The notes under the pieces: model-generated
What the model was told of the DNA's origin: nothing
Databases searched by the model: none
Seen by the model: the letters and a program-made list of their open reading frames with translations, nothing else
Position numbers and translations under genes: made by a program
Part shown: positions 17,805 to 27,530 of the stretch, one piece after another
Layout: the number at the start of each line of letters is the position of its first letter
Numbering within the stretch: position 1 is the stretch's first letter
Assembly: GCF_039941195.1 (NCBI RefSeq)
Contig: NZ_JBDVFA010000085.1
Coordinates: 150,796-214,795 of the forward strand
Source: Aurantibacter_A sp039941195
Lineage (GTDB): Bacteria > Bacteroidota > Bacteroidia > Flavobacteriales > Flavobacteriaceae
DNA length: 64,000 bases
Direction: 5' to 3'

Positions 17805-19274
17805 TTAGTTTAGAGTTACTGGAACAGGTTTGGCTACTTTTCCTGGTGGTCTTTGTCCCTCCCCTTTTCTATTCCAATCTCCTAAATCTTTCCTGCCTTT
17901 TTCTGCCCAATCCATAAGCTCTTTTACAACATCTGGGTTTGCATCTGCGAGATTGTGGAGTGATTGAATATCTTCTTTTAAGTTAAATAGTAGAGGTTTT
18001 TGGCTATTTCCCACAGTGAAGTGGGGATGATTTTGAAATTTTGATAATGGGACAAATAGTTTCCAGGGCCCTCGACGTACTGCTTGCAATTGATTTTGGT
18101 CATAATAATAGAAAACTTCATAAGGTGAATGACCTATGGTTTTACCATAGATAAGGGAACTAATATCATAGCCGTCAATAGGTATAATTAGGTCCTTTTT
18201 TACTCCGGCCATTTCTGCAAATGTAGGTAGTAAATCCATTGTAGTGGTCAGTTCACGGCAAATAGTGCCCCTAGGAATAGTATTAGGCCACCACATTATA
18301 GTAGGCACCCTAAAACCGCCCTCTGAGGTTGTATAGCCTCTTCCATGTAAGGGCTTATTTGTTCCTCGAACCAATGCATTCATATCTTTACCCATCGGTG
18401 ACCCATTGTCGGAAGTAAAAAGCACCAAAGTTTTATTGGTTAAACCTAATTCTTCCAGTTTTTTCATTATTTGACCTGTAGACCAATCCAATTCTTCTAC
18501 ACTATCTCCCCAAGGGCCACTTTTGCTTCTGCCACGAAACTTAGCGCTTGCAAAAGGTTTGGTTGTGCTTCCAGGCATTGCATGTGGTAAGTATAAAAAG
18601 AAAGGGCGGTCTTTTGCTTCAGATATAAAATCTAACGCTTTTTTAGTGTATTCTTGAGTCAATTTATTTCTATCTATTCCTGCTTTTAGTACCTTATTGT
18701 TCAACATTACTGGTAGTGGTGGCCATAAATTCCCATCAAGTTTTTTTCCGAAAGTAGCTCCAACAGCCTGTGTCATATCATCACTGTAGGGAATACCATA
18801 AAAATAATCGAAACCTTGTGCTAATGGTAAAAAGGGAGTTTGATCACCCAAATGCCACTTGCCTATAATTCCTGTTCTATAACCGGCAGATTTTAATACT
18901 TCAGCTATAGTGGTTTCATCAGGATTAAGACCATATGGAGAAATAGGTCGTAGCACATGCCCATCACGTTCATTAAAGTGCATGCCCACGCGTTGTGCAT
19001 AGCAACCTGTCATTATAGATGCTCTAGAAGGGGTGCATACTCCAGCAGTTACATAGAATTGTTCAAATTTGCGGCCTTCAGCTTCCATGCGATTTAAATT
19101 GGGAGTACGATTTGCAGTAGAGCCGAAAGGCTCAATATCACCATAACCTAGATTATCGCAATATATAATAACAAAATTTGGTTGCGGTTTTTCATTGTTT
19201 TGTGCATTAACAGTGTTGTGAATGATAGGTAAAAGAAATAGTAATATGTATAGGGACTTGAAAGTATATTTCAT
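17805..19274 (-). CDS. Formylglycine-dependent arylsulfatase
   Basis: 489 residues with a signal peptide, so periplasmic or surface located. Cys80 in GVCTPSRASIMTG matches the C-x-P-x-R motif matured to formylglycine. The first metal-site segment reads YCDNLGYGD, with Asn at the second position where Asp is more common. KWHLGD and LFTSDNG supply further metal ligands. Such enzymes desulfate algal or host polysaccharides in marine flavobacteria. No SusCD pair or glycoside hydrolase is adjacent, so the substrate is open. A 7-bp inverted repeat (19348-19364) lies about 75 nt upstream. Confidence 0.93.
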   Translation of the reverse strand: MKYTFKSLYILLFLLPIIHNTVNAQNNEKPQPNFVIIYCDNLGYGDIEPFGSTANRTPNLNRMEAEGRKFEQFYVTAGVCTPSRASIMTGCYAQRVGMHFNERDGHVLRPISPYGLNPDETTIAEVLKSAGYRTGIIGKWHLGDQTPFLPLAQGFDYFYGIPYSDDMTQAVGATFGKKLDGNLWPPLPVMLNNKVLKAGIDRNKLTQEYTKKALDFISEAKDRPFFLYLPHAMPGSTTKPFASAKFRGRSKSGPWGDSVEELDWSTGQIMKKLEELGLTNKTLVLFTSDNGSPMGKDMNALVRGTNKPLHGRGYTTSEGGFRVPTIMWWPNTIPRGTICRELTTTMDLLPTFAEMAGVKKDLIIPIDGYDISSLIYGKTIGHSPYEVFYYYDQNQLQAVRRGPWKLFVPLSKFQNHPHFTVGNSQKPLLFNLKEDIQSLHNLADANPDVVKELMDWAEKGRKDLGDWNRKGEGQRPPGKVAKPVPVTLN

Positions 19275-19596
19275 ACGCTTTCTTTTTCGGGAGCTTTTAT
19301 AGTTGATACAATTACATTATACTTAGTTGCTTTCTAAATTACGATAATATGTAGTTTCTACATAATAATTGAATTTTTAGTTTTAGTGGAGAACATTTTG
19401 TAATGCTTAAATAAGCACAACCGGAACTGTTTTTATCACTAACGCGTCATGGAAGAATTTTTATTCCATTGATTCTAACATTTCCAGGTTTTTATTTAGA
19501 ATTATGCGTTTGGTTGTCATTTCCTATTTCGGATGTCTTGTTAACGATTGTAAAGGGTGTTTATTTAAACGGGAAATTTCTAAGACGTTGGGTTGA
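19275..19596. other. Gene-poor stretch upstream of the sulfatase
   Basis: 322 bp with no supported gene. It holds the sulfatase promoter region on the minus strand, including a perfect inverted repeat TATGTAG-TTT-CTACATA at 19348-19364 that could be an operator. No terminator hairpin is obvious after the gene at 19597. The plus-strand frame running from here into 19834 is antisense to that gene. Confidence 0.5.
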
Positions 19597-20025
19597 TTAT
19601 TCTTCTGGCATTAACGTTGCTGCTTTGCTAATTATCTTCCAACCGTCTTCAAGTTTTTTAAGGATAAACATATCAATAAAGCGGAGGTTTTCTTCGGTTA
19701 TTAGTATTTCAGCTTTTGCCAATGCTATATCATTTTCTTGGTCCACAAATAATATTTTTCCAACCCTTCCATTGAATTTTCCTTTTTCTCTTTTTTCAAA
19801 CAATGAGGCATATTCCGAAATAGAAAGAATGTAAATGGGCTGATCTTTTTTTGATAAGAACATTTGAACATCTTCATAAAATGGTTCACTTATTTTTTCA
19901 GGATCGTTATAAGAACTGCCATCTATATATAATTGAAGCGCTTGGCGAATCTCATTTTCTTCTGATTGTGCGTTAATTGATCCAATTGTAAATAGTAATG
20001 CGATAGTAAATATTAATTTGTACAT
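19597..20025 (-). CDS. NTF2-like (lumazine-binding-like) secreted protein
   Basis: 142 residues with a signal peptide (MYKLIFTIALLFTIGSINAQ). The mature part fits the small NTF2-like / Lumazine_bd_2 fold: an N-terminal helix with EIRQALQLYIDG, then alternating strands ending FILKKLEDGWKIISKAATL. Members bind small ligands or have unknown roles. It starts 18 nt after the sugar-dehydrogenase gene and is likely in its operon. Confidence 0.8.
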   Translation of the reverse strand: MYKLIFTIALLFTIGSINAQSEENEIRQALQLYIDGSSYNDPEKISEPFYEDVQMFLSKKDQPIYILSISEYASLFEKREKGKFNGRVGKILFVDQENDIALAKAEILITEENLRFIDMFILKKLEDGWKIISKAATLMPEE

Positions 20026-20043
20026 ACTTTTTTCTTTAAATTA

Positions 20044-21258
20044 TTATTCTGGTTTAATTCGGATTATTTTCCCGTTTGTCCGATTAGATAGGTCTTCAGT
20101 TAAAATATATAGTTTGCCTTCGGGGCTTAAAATTGCCTTTCTCGAACGCTCGCGGTCATCAACAAATAGTTCTTCCATACTTTTTACTATTTCTCCCTCA
20201 ATTCGGACTCTCCAAAGGCTACCTCTAGATAGGCCAGGAACTATCAAATTATTTTTCCAAAGTGGAAATTCATCTCCAGTGTAAAATGTAAGACCGGTAG
20301 GGGCTACAGTCTGTAGCCAAAACCATATAGGATCTGTATATGTTATGCCCTTTATTTTTTTTGGAATGAATTTGCTGCCCCTATATTTTCCGGTAGTGAT
20401 AATCGGCCAGCCATAATTGGCTCCTTTGGTTAGTAAATTAATTTCGTCACCTTGTGTGGTACCATGTTCACTAAACCAAATATTTCCTGTTTCTGGCTCA
20501 ACTGTTATGCCTTGGGCTGCTCTAATTCCGGTGGCGTATAATCCTGGAATGGCATCCATTCCAAAATCGGGATTGTCTGAAGGTATCGTTCCATCAGAAT
20601 TAAGGCGATAAATTTTACCTCTGCGGTCTGCTGTGTTTTGTGCTATTGGTATTTCGGGTTGATTGTCTTCATTGAATAAACGTTCACCAACAGTTACGTA
20701 TAATTTGTTGTCTTGTCCAAATGTCATTCCACCTCCATAATGGTACATGCCATGAGAATAGGGCAATGCTAAGAATATAGATTTTATATTTTTTAAGGAG
20801 TCGTTTTCTAGTTTAGCTCTAATCACTTTTGTTGTAGACCCACCAATGCCTTTGCTTACATAAGAAACGAATATGTTATTGTTCTTGGCGTAATTAGGGT
20901 CAAGTTGAATGTCTAAAATGCCCGCATTAAAAGTTTCTTTAATACTATTTGGCATCCGACTTGGGAATACGCCTGGTTCATAATTCCTTTTTTCATACAA
21001 TAAACTATCTATTCGATCTTTGGGAAAACCTTTGATTCGAACTCTTTTTTTAGTCGATAAGTTTATTCGTAACAGGTCGCCATCTTTTTCAGTAACTAGT
21101 ACTTCATTTTCAGATAAAAATGCCATGCTCCAAGGTCGAGACAGACTATCGATAATTACTTCTTTTTTAGGAATAATTTCAGATGGAGAAAGGTTGTCTT
21201 TTTTTGTCTGTGCACAAGCAAAAAAGCTAAGTGCGATGAATAATAGAATCGTTTTCAT
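20044..21258 (-). CDS. PQQ-dependent sugar (aldose/sorbosone) dehydrogenase-like lipoprotein
   Basis: 404 residues. A lipobox ends at the cysteine in LSFFAC. The rest is a six-bladed beta-propeller of the glucose/sorbosone dehydrogenase family: LSRPWSMAFLSENEVLVTEKDG, YHYGGGMTFGQDNKLYVTVGER, GDEINLLTKGANYGWPIITTG, and a closing LTEDLSNRTNGKIIRI. These oxidise aldose sugars with PQQ; cofactor use here is inferred from family. It is followed by the NTF2-like gene and preceded by a membrane AraC regulator that may control it. Confidence 0.9.
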   Translation of the reverse strand: MKTILLFIALSFFACAQTKKDNLSPSEIIPKKEVIIDSLSRPWSMAFLSENEVLVTEKDGDLLRINLSTKKRVRIKGFPKDRIDSLLYEKRNYEPGVFPSRMPNSIKETFNAGILDIQLDPNYAKNNNIFVSYVSKGIGGSTTKVIRAKLENDSLKNIKSIFLALPYSHGMYHYGGGMTFGQDNKLYVTVGERLFNEDNQPEIPIAQNTADRRGKIYRLNSDGTIPSDNPDFGMDAIPGLYATGIRAAQGITVEPETGNIWFSEHGTTQGDEINLLTKGANYGWPIITTGKYRGSKFIPKKIKGITYTDPIWFWLQTVAPTGLTFYTGDEFPLWKNNLIVPGLSRGSLWRVRIEGEIVKSMEELFVDDRERSRKAILSPEGKLYILTEDLSNRTNGKIIRIKPE

Positions 21259-21350
21259 TCTTGATAATTTGATGATTCAAAAATCAGAACAATCAGATTA
21301 AAATCCTTTAAAAATCATGATTCTTAAAACGAAAACTTACTAATTTAAAT

Positions 21351-22361
21351 CTAGGATTTGTTTTGCTTACGGTATTGTGAAGGGGTGAGTTTAGTTGCCG
21401 ATTTAAAGGCTAGATTAAATGAAGTTACATTTCCAAAGCCGCAATCATAGGCGATTGTGGCAATTTTTTCTTGTGCGTATTTCGAGTCGATTAATAATGC
21501 TTTGGCTCTTTCAATACGATATTCATTAACAAATTCAGAGAAATTTTTTTGCTCATTTTCATTAATCACTTGTGAGAGATTTCGAGGCGAAATTTTCATT
21601 TTTTCTGCAATCTGCTCTAAATTAATCATGTTGTCTAAATACAACTGTTCGTTTTTAAGAAGAGTTTTTAATTGTATTATGTGTTTTTTAGATGTCACTT
21701 TATCCATAGATGAATTAGCATATTTTTCAACAGCAAATAGTGGTTTTTTTAAAAGAAGAAAAGAAAAAACATAGACTAATAGGGAGAAGAAAATGGCACC
21801 TCCGATGTAAAATGGAAAAATGCCTGCTAAATTGCCCATATAAAAGACCCATATTAAACCAGTTCCTATGAGTAGATTTCGATAAACAATCTTAATTGTT
21901 ACATCCGTTTTACTTTTGTGATGGTTATAAATTAAAATAGATAAAATAAGGTACACCAACAGATGAATAAAAACAGCTATATAAATCCAATACGATAAAG
22001 CCGTGCCATCATTTGGAATGAAATAACTAAAAACAAAGAATCCAACAAAGGGGATTAGGTGAATGTAATCTTTAGCAAAAATTCTACCTTCTTTTTTCAA
22101 TAATAACCGACCATAAAACCATAATACGGGACCGGATAATAATAGTCCTGAAATACCGAGGTTTCTTTGCCAAGGTTCTAATGTGAGGTACACATTCAAT
22201 ACTGATTTTCCAATTCTAATAGTTAACCCTAAAAGGAAAAAAGCAAGATAAATATTGGTTTTATTGTTGCCATTTTTAAAAGTGAACAGATAAGCACACA
22301 AAAAAATAGCTTGAACAAGACCAAGACAACTTAAGACAAGAATAATTGAATCTAGATTCAT
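21351..22361 (-). CDS. Membrane-anchored AraC-family regulator
   Basis: 336 residues. The N-terminal 210 residues contain about seven hydrophobic segments (for example IILVLSCLGLVQAIFLCAYL and FFSLLVYVFSFLLL). The C-terminal 110 residues are a classic AraC DNA-binding domain (LNLEQIAEKMKISPRNLSQVINE and IATIAYDCGFGNVTSFNLAFKSATKLTPSQYRK). This architecture, common in Bacteroidota, senses a signal at the membrane. It lies 92 nt upstream of the sugar dehydrogenase gene, the most likely target. Confidence 0.9.
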   Translation of the reverse strand: MNLDSIILVLSCLGLVQAIFLCAYLFTFKNGNNKTNIYLAFFLLGLTIRIGKSVLNVYLTLEPWQRNLGISGLLLSGPVLWFYGRLLLKKEGRIFAKDYIHLIPFVGFFVFSYFIPNDGTALSYWIYIAVFIHLLVYLILSILIYNHHKSKTDVTIKIVYRNLLIGTGLIWVFYMGNLAGIFPFYIGGAIFFSLLVYVFSFLLLKKPLFAVEKYANSSMDKVTSKKHIIQLKTLLKNEQLYLDNMINLEQIAEKMKISPRNLSQVINENEQKNFSEFVNEYRIERAKALLIDSKYAQEKIATIAYDCGFGNVTSFNLAFKSATKLTPSQYRKQNKS

Positions 22362-22444
22362 GCTAAGGATTAAAAATTGAATTTACCCTTTTTAAAAAAT
22401 GTTTAAGCACGTTTTATACAAAGTTTAGCTTTGTTTGATATTGT

Positions 22445-23746
22445 TTAATTCGATGCTTTTTGATGGAGCAATTCCATGCCTGTTGAAGATCTTGGTTTAA
22501 AACCTGGCCAATCTTTATCATTAGAATTTTCTTGGATATCTAAAAATTTAGCGTTGTCTTCATTCTTTAAAAGTGAACCTAAAAACGCTGTTACAAAATG
22601 TTGATTAATATTATTAATTTTACGTTGATCCCAAGTGGCATCGGCATAACGAAAGTATTCATCTATATGTAAGCCTGGAGCTAAGGCTTCAGCTGGTGGA
22701 GGATTTGGTGCAACATTGTGCCTCGCATTTTTATAGGTTAGTAAATATCTATCGGCATTAATTGATCCTTCGTAAATTGCTTTTATGCCTTTTTCATATC
22801 CAGAAATATCATCTTCGCTTCCTGCTATAAATAAGGTGGGTTTATTTAATCCTTTTAAGCCTTCCGCATCCCAAACGCCTCGTTCCATTCCCCATGGAGC
22901 AAAAGCTACAACGGCCTTAATACGAGGGTCATTTTGTTTTTGATATTCTGCGTTGCTAGCTAGTAATGTTGAAATTGCAGTGCTGCCACCTGTCATTCCT
23001 CCAAAAAATTGACCAAGTCCATCACTATATCCAGCACCACCAACATTAAGTACACCATAACCACCCATAGAGTAACCTATTATACCGATATTTTCGGTAT
23101 CTATAAGTCCAGTCAAAGAATCTTTACTATTTACTGCGTCTAAATTGGCTATTTCATTTACCACAAAACGAATGTCTTTAGCTCTGTTTAATAGGGTACT
23201 TTGGAAAACATTTGCGTCTTTAAATGTAGAATCGGTATGGTCAATTGAAACCACAACATAGCCTTTTGAAGCTAAATTTTCGGTTAAATACGTCATTAAA
23301 TAGCGCGATCCAACATATCCGTGAGCAACAACAACTAATGGAAATTTACCTGCTGAGGTTTTGGGCTTGGCATCTCGTAGTGCTCGTCCTTTAAAAGTAA
23401 ATGGAATTAGAGGGCGAAGTGTGTCGCCACGTGTGCCCATAACCTCGTTATAAGTTGTGGTAGCTGTTTTGTTTGAGACATTGGATGGATACCAAATTTC
23501 TACCGTTAACGGTCGGTCGTAAGTTGGGTCTTTTCCTTCTTTAGAATTTATGATATCAATTTGATTTTTATTTACTAATTGCATTGTTCGCACACCAATG
23601 GTGTGTTCTCCTCGCTTGGAAAGTTCAGGTGCGTCTGGGAGTTGGTCTCCGTATAAAATGGTTTGTTGAGCTTGTAGATTGTTATTTATAAATACTAGGG
23701 AAAATATAAATAGAAGTACTGAGCTAATACTTTGGGAGCGTTTCAT
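22445..23746 (-). CDS. Secreted alpha/beta hydrolase, PAF-acetylhydrolase/dienelactone-like
   Basis: 433 residues with a signal peptide. The nucleophile elbow is GYSMGGYGV, the oxyanion region is LVVVAHGYVGSRY, and later segments KPTLFIAGSEDD and YKNARHNVAPNPP give acid and histidine candidates. The resemblance is to the COG4188 hydrolase group (platelet-activating-factor acetylhydrolase/dienelactone hydrolase-like). The likely activity is ester hydrolysis in the periplasm; the substrate is unknown. It is a separate minus-strand unit. Confidence 0.86.
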   Translation of the reverse strand: MKRSQSISSVLLFIFSLVFINNNLQAQQTILYGDQLPDAPELSKRGEHTIGVRTMQLVNKNQIDIINSKEGKDPTYDRPLTVEIWYPSNVSNKTATTTYNEVMGTRGDTLRPLIPFTFKGRALRDAKPKTSAGKFPLVVVAHGYVGSRYLMTYLTENLASKGYVVVSIDHTDSTFKDANVFQSTLLNRAKDIRFVVNEIANLDAVNSKDSLTGLIDTENIGIIGYSMGGYGVLNVGGAGYSDGLGQFFGGMTGGSTAISTLLASNAEYQKQNDPRIKAVVAFAPWGMERGVWDAEGLKGLNKPTLFIAGSEDDISGYEKGIKAIYEGSINADRYLLTYKNARHNVAPNPPPAEALAPGLHIDEYFRYADATWDQRKINNINQHFVTAFLGSLLKNEDNAKFLDIQENSNDKDWPGFKPRSSTGMELLHQKASN

Positions 23747-23820
23747 GGTTGTGTTTTTGAGTTATGGATTAAGGTACAAATAAATTTGCAGCAATATTAT
23801 TGACTGAAAACTTGCGAGAT

Positions 23821-24093
23821 TTAAGTCGCCATCCACCAGATAATGGCATAAAAGAAAAAGAATGTGATACAGATTGCTATGGTCCAATTCAAGCGCTCTT
23901 GGCGTTTATAGGTTTTAATTTTTTTGCGAATACGCTTCATATCTTGTTCGGTTGAAACTTTTAGATTCAACTTAGTTTTGCTTTCAATACCATAAACATC
24001 GCCTTTACTTTTTAGCTTGCGCTTGCTAAGTAATGATCGATTGTTTTTTAAAGCTACAATTGCAGCTGCTATTCCTCCTCCTGCCATAATCAC
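23821..24093 (-). CDS. Small membrane protein of unknown function
   Basis: 90 residues (88 if the second ATG at 24087 is used). The N-terminus MAGGGIAAAIVALKNNRSLL is a conserved-looking glycine/alanine start, the middle is very basic (RIRKKIKTYKRQER), and the C-terminus is one transmembrane helix (TIAICITFFFFYAIIWWMAT). No function is recognised. It is divergent from the thioredoxin-like gene. Confidence 0.65.
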   Translation of the reverse strand: MIMAGGGIAAAIVALKNNRSLLSKRKLKSKGDVYGIESKTKLNLKVSTEQDMKRIRKKIKTYKRQERLNWTIAICITFFFFYAIIWWMAT

Positions 24094-24197
24094 TTGGTAA
24101 TGGTTCTATAGATGTGTAGTGAAATAAGTAGTTTTGTTACATAAAATGGATTTGGTGGCAAGAAATAATGGTTTTTTGGTGAAATAGAATAATTGAA

Positions 24198-24758
24198 ATG
24201 AATAAGAAACACCTATCTTTTAGTAATATAATTTTCGCACTTTTTATTGTGGCTTTAATAATTCCGAAAACGCGAATAGCTTTACAAGTTGCAATAAATA
24301 AGGCCAAAGTTTTTGTGATGTCGCCATCGAAATTAAAGGAAGAAGAACAAACCCAGTTGCAGTCTTTTCAATATCAATTGACCTCATTGGAAGGAAATCA
24401 ATCAGAAATTAATGTAGGACAGGGTGAGGTAACTTTTATCAGTTATTGGGCTACTTGGTGTCCGCCTTGTATTGCGGAAATGCCTGGTATTGTTAAATTA
24501 TATGAAGATTATGGTTCTAAAATTAATTTCCTATTACTAACAAATGAGAATTCTGAAAAAGTAAAAGCTTTTTTGAGAAAGAAAGGATATGATTTGCCAG
24601 TTTATAATCCTAACATGCCAAGTCCGGAACTATTACAATCACATAATATTCCCACGAATTATATTATTGATAAAACAGGGAAAATTATCATAAAAGAAGT
24701 TGGAGCTGTCGATTGGAATAGTAACAAAATTCGGGAAATTATAGATAATGCCCTTTAA
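24198..24758 (+). CDS. TlpA-like membrane-tethered thioredoxin
   Basis: 186 residues. An N-terminal hydrophobic anchor (IIFALFIVALIIP) is followed by a thioredoxin-fold domain with YWATWCPPCIAEMPG, a WCPPC active site, and the cis-proline region NIPTNYIIDKTGK. It should face the periplasm and reduce disulfides, for example in apocytochromes or other envelope proteins. Neighbours give no specific partner, though the HemJ gene is close by. Confidence 0.92.
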   Translation: MNKKHLSFSNIIFALFIVALIIPKTRIALQVAINKAKVFVMSPSKLKEEEQTQLQSFQYQLTSLEGNQSEINVGQGEVTFISYWATWCPPCIAEMPGIVKLYEDYGSKINFLLLTNENSEKVKAFLRKKGYDLPVYNPNMPSPELLQSHNIPTNYIIDKTGKIIIKEVGAVDWNSNKIREIIDNAL

Positions 24759-24761
24759 TAA

Positions 24762-25274
24762 TTATTCTTTAAGCGCGCTTATTGTAACTAATAATTGACC
24801 AACATGTCGTTGACTATGTTCAGCCGCATGAAAAAGTAATCCAATTACTGTAGAAGGTAGTTTTTTGCGACCAACAGTTCTCACTTCTGTTAAACTAGAT
24901 TCAGGTACGGTTTTAAAAAATGAAAGAGCCTCCTGTACTTTCGATTCGAATTCAACAATCATTTCCATAGACGATTTTTGACTGGTAGCATTTCCTTCAT
25001 TCTTTAGAAATTCAAATTGATTTGTTGATAATGGTTTACCTTGAGCGTAAGTCAACATTCTATCTAAAACACCAGTTAAATGTTGTAGATGAAAGCCAAT
25101 AGCAGCTCTGCCAAATGGCTTTAACCACAGTTTTTCTTCCGGAAAATCAATAAGATACTCCTTAATCTCACGAACAGATTGTAGTAAGGCATGTGCACTA
25201 GGTTGCAGTAATACAGGTACATGGGCTATCGGACCACTAAGCCAAAATTCTTGCTGTGACATTTTATTTTTCAA
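24762..25274 (-). CDS. DinB-family protein
   Basis: 170 residues, predicted four-helix bundle. The three metal-binding histidines of the DinB/YfiT fold fit H in FHLQHLTGVLDR and the pair in HAAEHSQRHVGQ. Members include thiol-dependent transferases such as bacillithiol S-transferases; a bacilliredoxin homologue occurs at 32 kb. It converges on the TlpA-like gene with 3 nt between them. Confidence 0.85.
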   Translation of the reverse strand: MKNKMSQQEFWLSGPIAHVPVLLQPSAHALLQSVREIKEYLIDFPEEKLWLKPFGRAAIGFHLQHLTGVLDRMLTYAQGKPLSTNQFEFLKNEGNATSQKSSMEMIVEFESKVQEALSFFKTVPESSLTEVRTVGRKKLPSTVIGLLFHAAEHSQRHVGQLLVTISALKE

Positions 25275-25378
25275 TTTTAATTAGATACTTCAAAATACTA
25301 AATTAAAAAGGACCGCTTAATATTTAAATACTAAATCCTAGCATTTTAAAAGTGTGGAATAGACCTTAAATCATTTCT

Positions 25379-25386
25379 TACCTTTG
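25379..25386 (+). promoter_or_regulatory. -7 promoter element for hemJ
   Basis: TACCTTTG matches the Bacteroidota TAnnTTTG consensus, 40 nt before the HemJ ATG. No clear TTG -33 element is seen at the usual distance. The element overlaps the TTG at 25384, which argues against that codon being the start. Confidence 0.45.
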
Positions 25387-25425
25387 TCTTTCAGTATCAA
25401 CATACTGTTAAGAACAAGCGCATCA

Positions 25426-25974
25426 ATGGAATACTATAACTATATAAAGGCCCTGCATCTGATTTTTGTAATTACATGGTTTGCGGGTTTATTTTATATT
25501 CCGAGATTATTTATCTATCATATTGAGGCTTCAGAAAAATCTTCACCTGAAAAAGAAATACTAACGAAACAATTGCAATTGATGTCGAAGAGGTTGTGGT
25601 TTATAATTACGTGGCCTTCGGCCATATTAGCAGTGGTATTTGCTGTTATATTATTAGTGTTAATGCCGTCATTGTTACAACAGCCTTGGATGCATGTAAA
25701 ACTCGCTTTTGTCGTGCTCTTGATTGTTTATCATTTAAGAACGCATCAAATTTTTAGGCAGTTACAAAATAACGTGATTAAAAATTCTTCAAATTACATG
25801 CGTATTTGGAATGAAGGAGCAACTCTTATACTTTTTGCGATTATTTTCTTAGTGATGTTACGAAACGCATTGAATTGGATTTATGGCGTTGTAGGGCTTA
25901 TCATTTTTGGAATTCTTTTAATGCTCGGTATTAAACTTTATAAACGCATTAGAGAAAAAAATCCGGAAGCATAG
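25426..25974 (+). CDS. hemJ: HemJ-type protoporphyrinogen IX oxidase
   Basis: 182 residues from the ATG at 25426. The N-terminus YYNYIKALHLIFVITWFAGLFYIPRLFIYHIEA carries the HemJ/UPF0093 signature, with conserved His11 that in this family supports heme binding. Four to five transmembrane helices follow. It would oxidise protoporphyrinogen IX to protoporphyrin IX in the inner membrane, the step between HemF and HemH. No hemG or hemY is seen here. A more general CopD-like annotation is possible, but the motif order fits HemJ. A TTG 42 nt upstream lies inside the promoter element. Confidence 0.88.
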   Translation: MEYYNYIKALHLIFVITWFAGLFYIPRLFIYHIEASEKSSPEKEILTKQLQLMSKRLWFIITWPSAILAVVFAVILLVLMPSLLQQPWMHVKLAFVVLLIVYHLRTHQIFRQLQNNVIKNSSNYMRIWNEGATLILFAIIFLVMLRNALNWIYGVVGLIIFGILLMLGIKLYKRIREKNPEA

Positions 25975-26067
25975 GAAATTTTAGATGCTAGATATATTTT
26001 CTACAAGCACCTAAAACTCGAAAAACGGCTCGATAATTGCTACCTTTGAGTACAAATAAATTCAAGC

Positions 26068-27522
26068 TTGTTTAAAGAACTTTCTCTTAGATCGCGCATT
26101 TTCGTAACCATGATTTTATTGGTGGTTATTGCCTCTGTATTAATCTTAGGGATTACTATTTATCAGTTTCGCGAGATTAATATTGATTATCATAAAGTTC
26201 GATTAGCAAAGAAGGAAGAACAAATAAATCAAAGTGTAAAGAACACGTTGCAGCAAACAACGTATCCTGTAACTACTGAGAACCTTGGTCACATTTTTAG
26301 AGATGAGATATACCGAATAGCTGATGTGCAAAATGTCAATTTTAATATCTACGACTTAGAAGGGCAATTGATTAAAAGTTCTAAAACACAGTTCGAAAAT
26401 GATTCTATTTCTACCTGTTTATCACCGAATGTTCTCAATAACCTTTCTAGTAGTGTTACCAAAAGGTATGTAGAGCATAATTCGGCTGCTGGGGATCGTT
26501 ATCAGGCCTCATATATGTATATAAATGATTTAAAATTTAAACCAATTGGCATACTAAATTTACCTTATTATGAGGATAATTCTTTTAATGATAATGAGTT
26601 AAAAGAATTTTTGGTGCGATTAGCTTGGGTATATCTATTAATGATGATAATTGCCATTGGCCTAGCGTATTTTATATCTAAATATATTACAAGGTCACTG
26701 CAAACGGTTTCTGATATGTTGGCTAGAACAGAACTGTCTGGTAAAAATCAGAAAATATTTGTTGAAGACCCTAGTGAAGAAATGGGTAATTTAATCACTT
26801 CGTACAATGCCATGATTGATGAGCTTGAGAATAGTGCAGCGAAATTAGCTCGAAGTGAGCGTGAACAAGCTTGGCGTGAAATGGCAAAACAGGTTGCGCA
26901 CGAAATAAAAAACCCATTAACGCCTATGCGTTTGAGTGTGCAGAGTTTTGAACGAAAATTTAATCCCGAAGATCCGAATGTTGAATCTAAAGTGGCGGAA
27001 TATTCTAAAACACTTATTCAGCAAATTGATACGATGAGCAATATAGCTTCGGCATTTTCAAATTTTGCCGAAATGCCAGCACAGCAAAACGAGACCTTAA
27101 ACGTAGTTGAAATTGTGCGACTAGCATTGGATATTTTTAATGAAAATTATATCAATTTTCAATCCGATGAAAAAGAAATTATTGCGAAATTAGACCGTAC
27201 GCAGCTGATTAGAGTAGTAACCAATTTAGTGAAAAATGCTATTCAGGCTATGCCAGAAGTTGAAAATCCAAACATAACAGTAGTTGTGTCATCAGAAAAT
27301 GAAATGGTTAAAATTGAAGTGTCTGATAACGGAATTGGAATTTCGGAGGAGTTTAAAGATAAAATATTCGAACCTAAATTTACTACAAAGTCAAGCGGAA
27401 TGGGTCTTGGTTTAGGTATGGTTAAAAATATTGTGGAGACTTATAAAGGGGATATAACGGTAAATTCAAAAGAAGGAATTGAAACTGTATTTACAGTTCG
27501 GTTCCCAAAAAGAATTAAATAA
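26068..27522 (+). CDS. NtrY-like sensor histidine kinase
   Basis: 484 residues. Two transmembrane helices (IFVTMILLVVIASVLILGI and a second at about residues 190-205) flank an extracytoplasmic sensor. HAMP follows, then the H-box EMAKQVAHEIKNPLTPMRLS, the N-box NLVKNAIQAM, and G-boxes DNGIGIS and GMGLGLGMV. The H-box is NtrY-like. No response regulator is adjacent. The start is TTG at 26068; the next ATG lies inside the first membrane helix. TACCTTTG at 26041-26048 is a plausible -7 element. It is probably co-transcribed with the crotonase, 8 nt downstream. Confidence 0.93.
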   Translation: MFKELSLRSRIFVTMILLVVIASVLILGITIYQFREINIDYHKVRLAKKEEQINQSVKNTLQQTTYPVTTENLGHIFRDEIYRIADVQNVNFNIYDLEGQLIKSSKTQFENDSISTCLSPNVLNNLSSSVTKRYVEHNSAAGDRYQASYMYINDLKFKPIGILNLPYYEDNSFNDNELKEFLVRLAWVYLLMMIIAIGLAYFISKYITRSLQTVSDMLARTELSGKNQKIFVEDPSEEMGNLITSYNAMIDELENSAAKLARSEREQAWREMAKQVAHEIKNPLTPMRLSVQSFERKFNPEDPNVESKVAEYSKTLIQQIDTMSNIASAFSNFAEMPAQQNETLNVVEIVRLALDIFNENYINFQSDEKEIIAKLDRTQLIRVVTNLVKNAIQAMPEVENPNITVVVSSENEMVKIEVSDNGIGISEEFKDKIFEPKFTTKSSGMGLGLGMVKNIVETYKGDITVNSKEGIETVFTVRFPKRIK

Positions 27523-27530
27523 AATACAAA

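Noticed and set aside
19469..19834. 121-codon plus-strand frame
   Set aside because: Most of it is antisense to the NTF2-like gene with a signal peptide and conserved fold; the rest has no recognisable feature.
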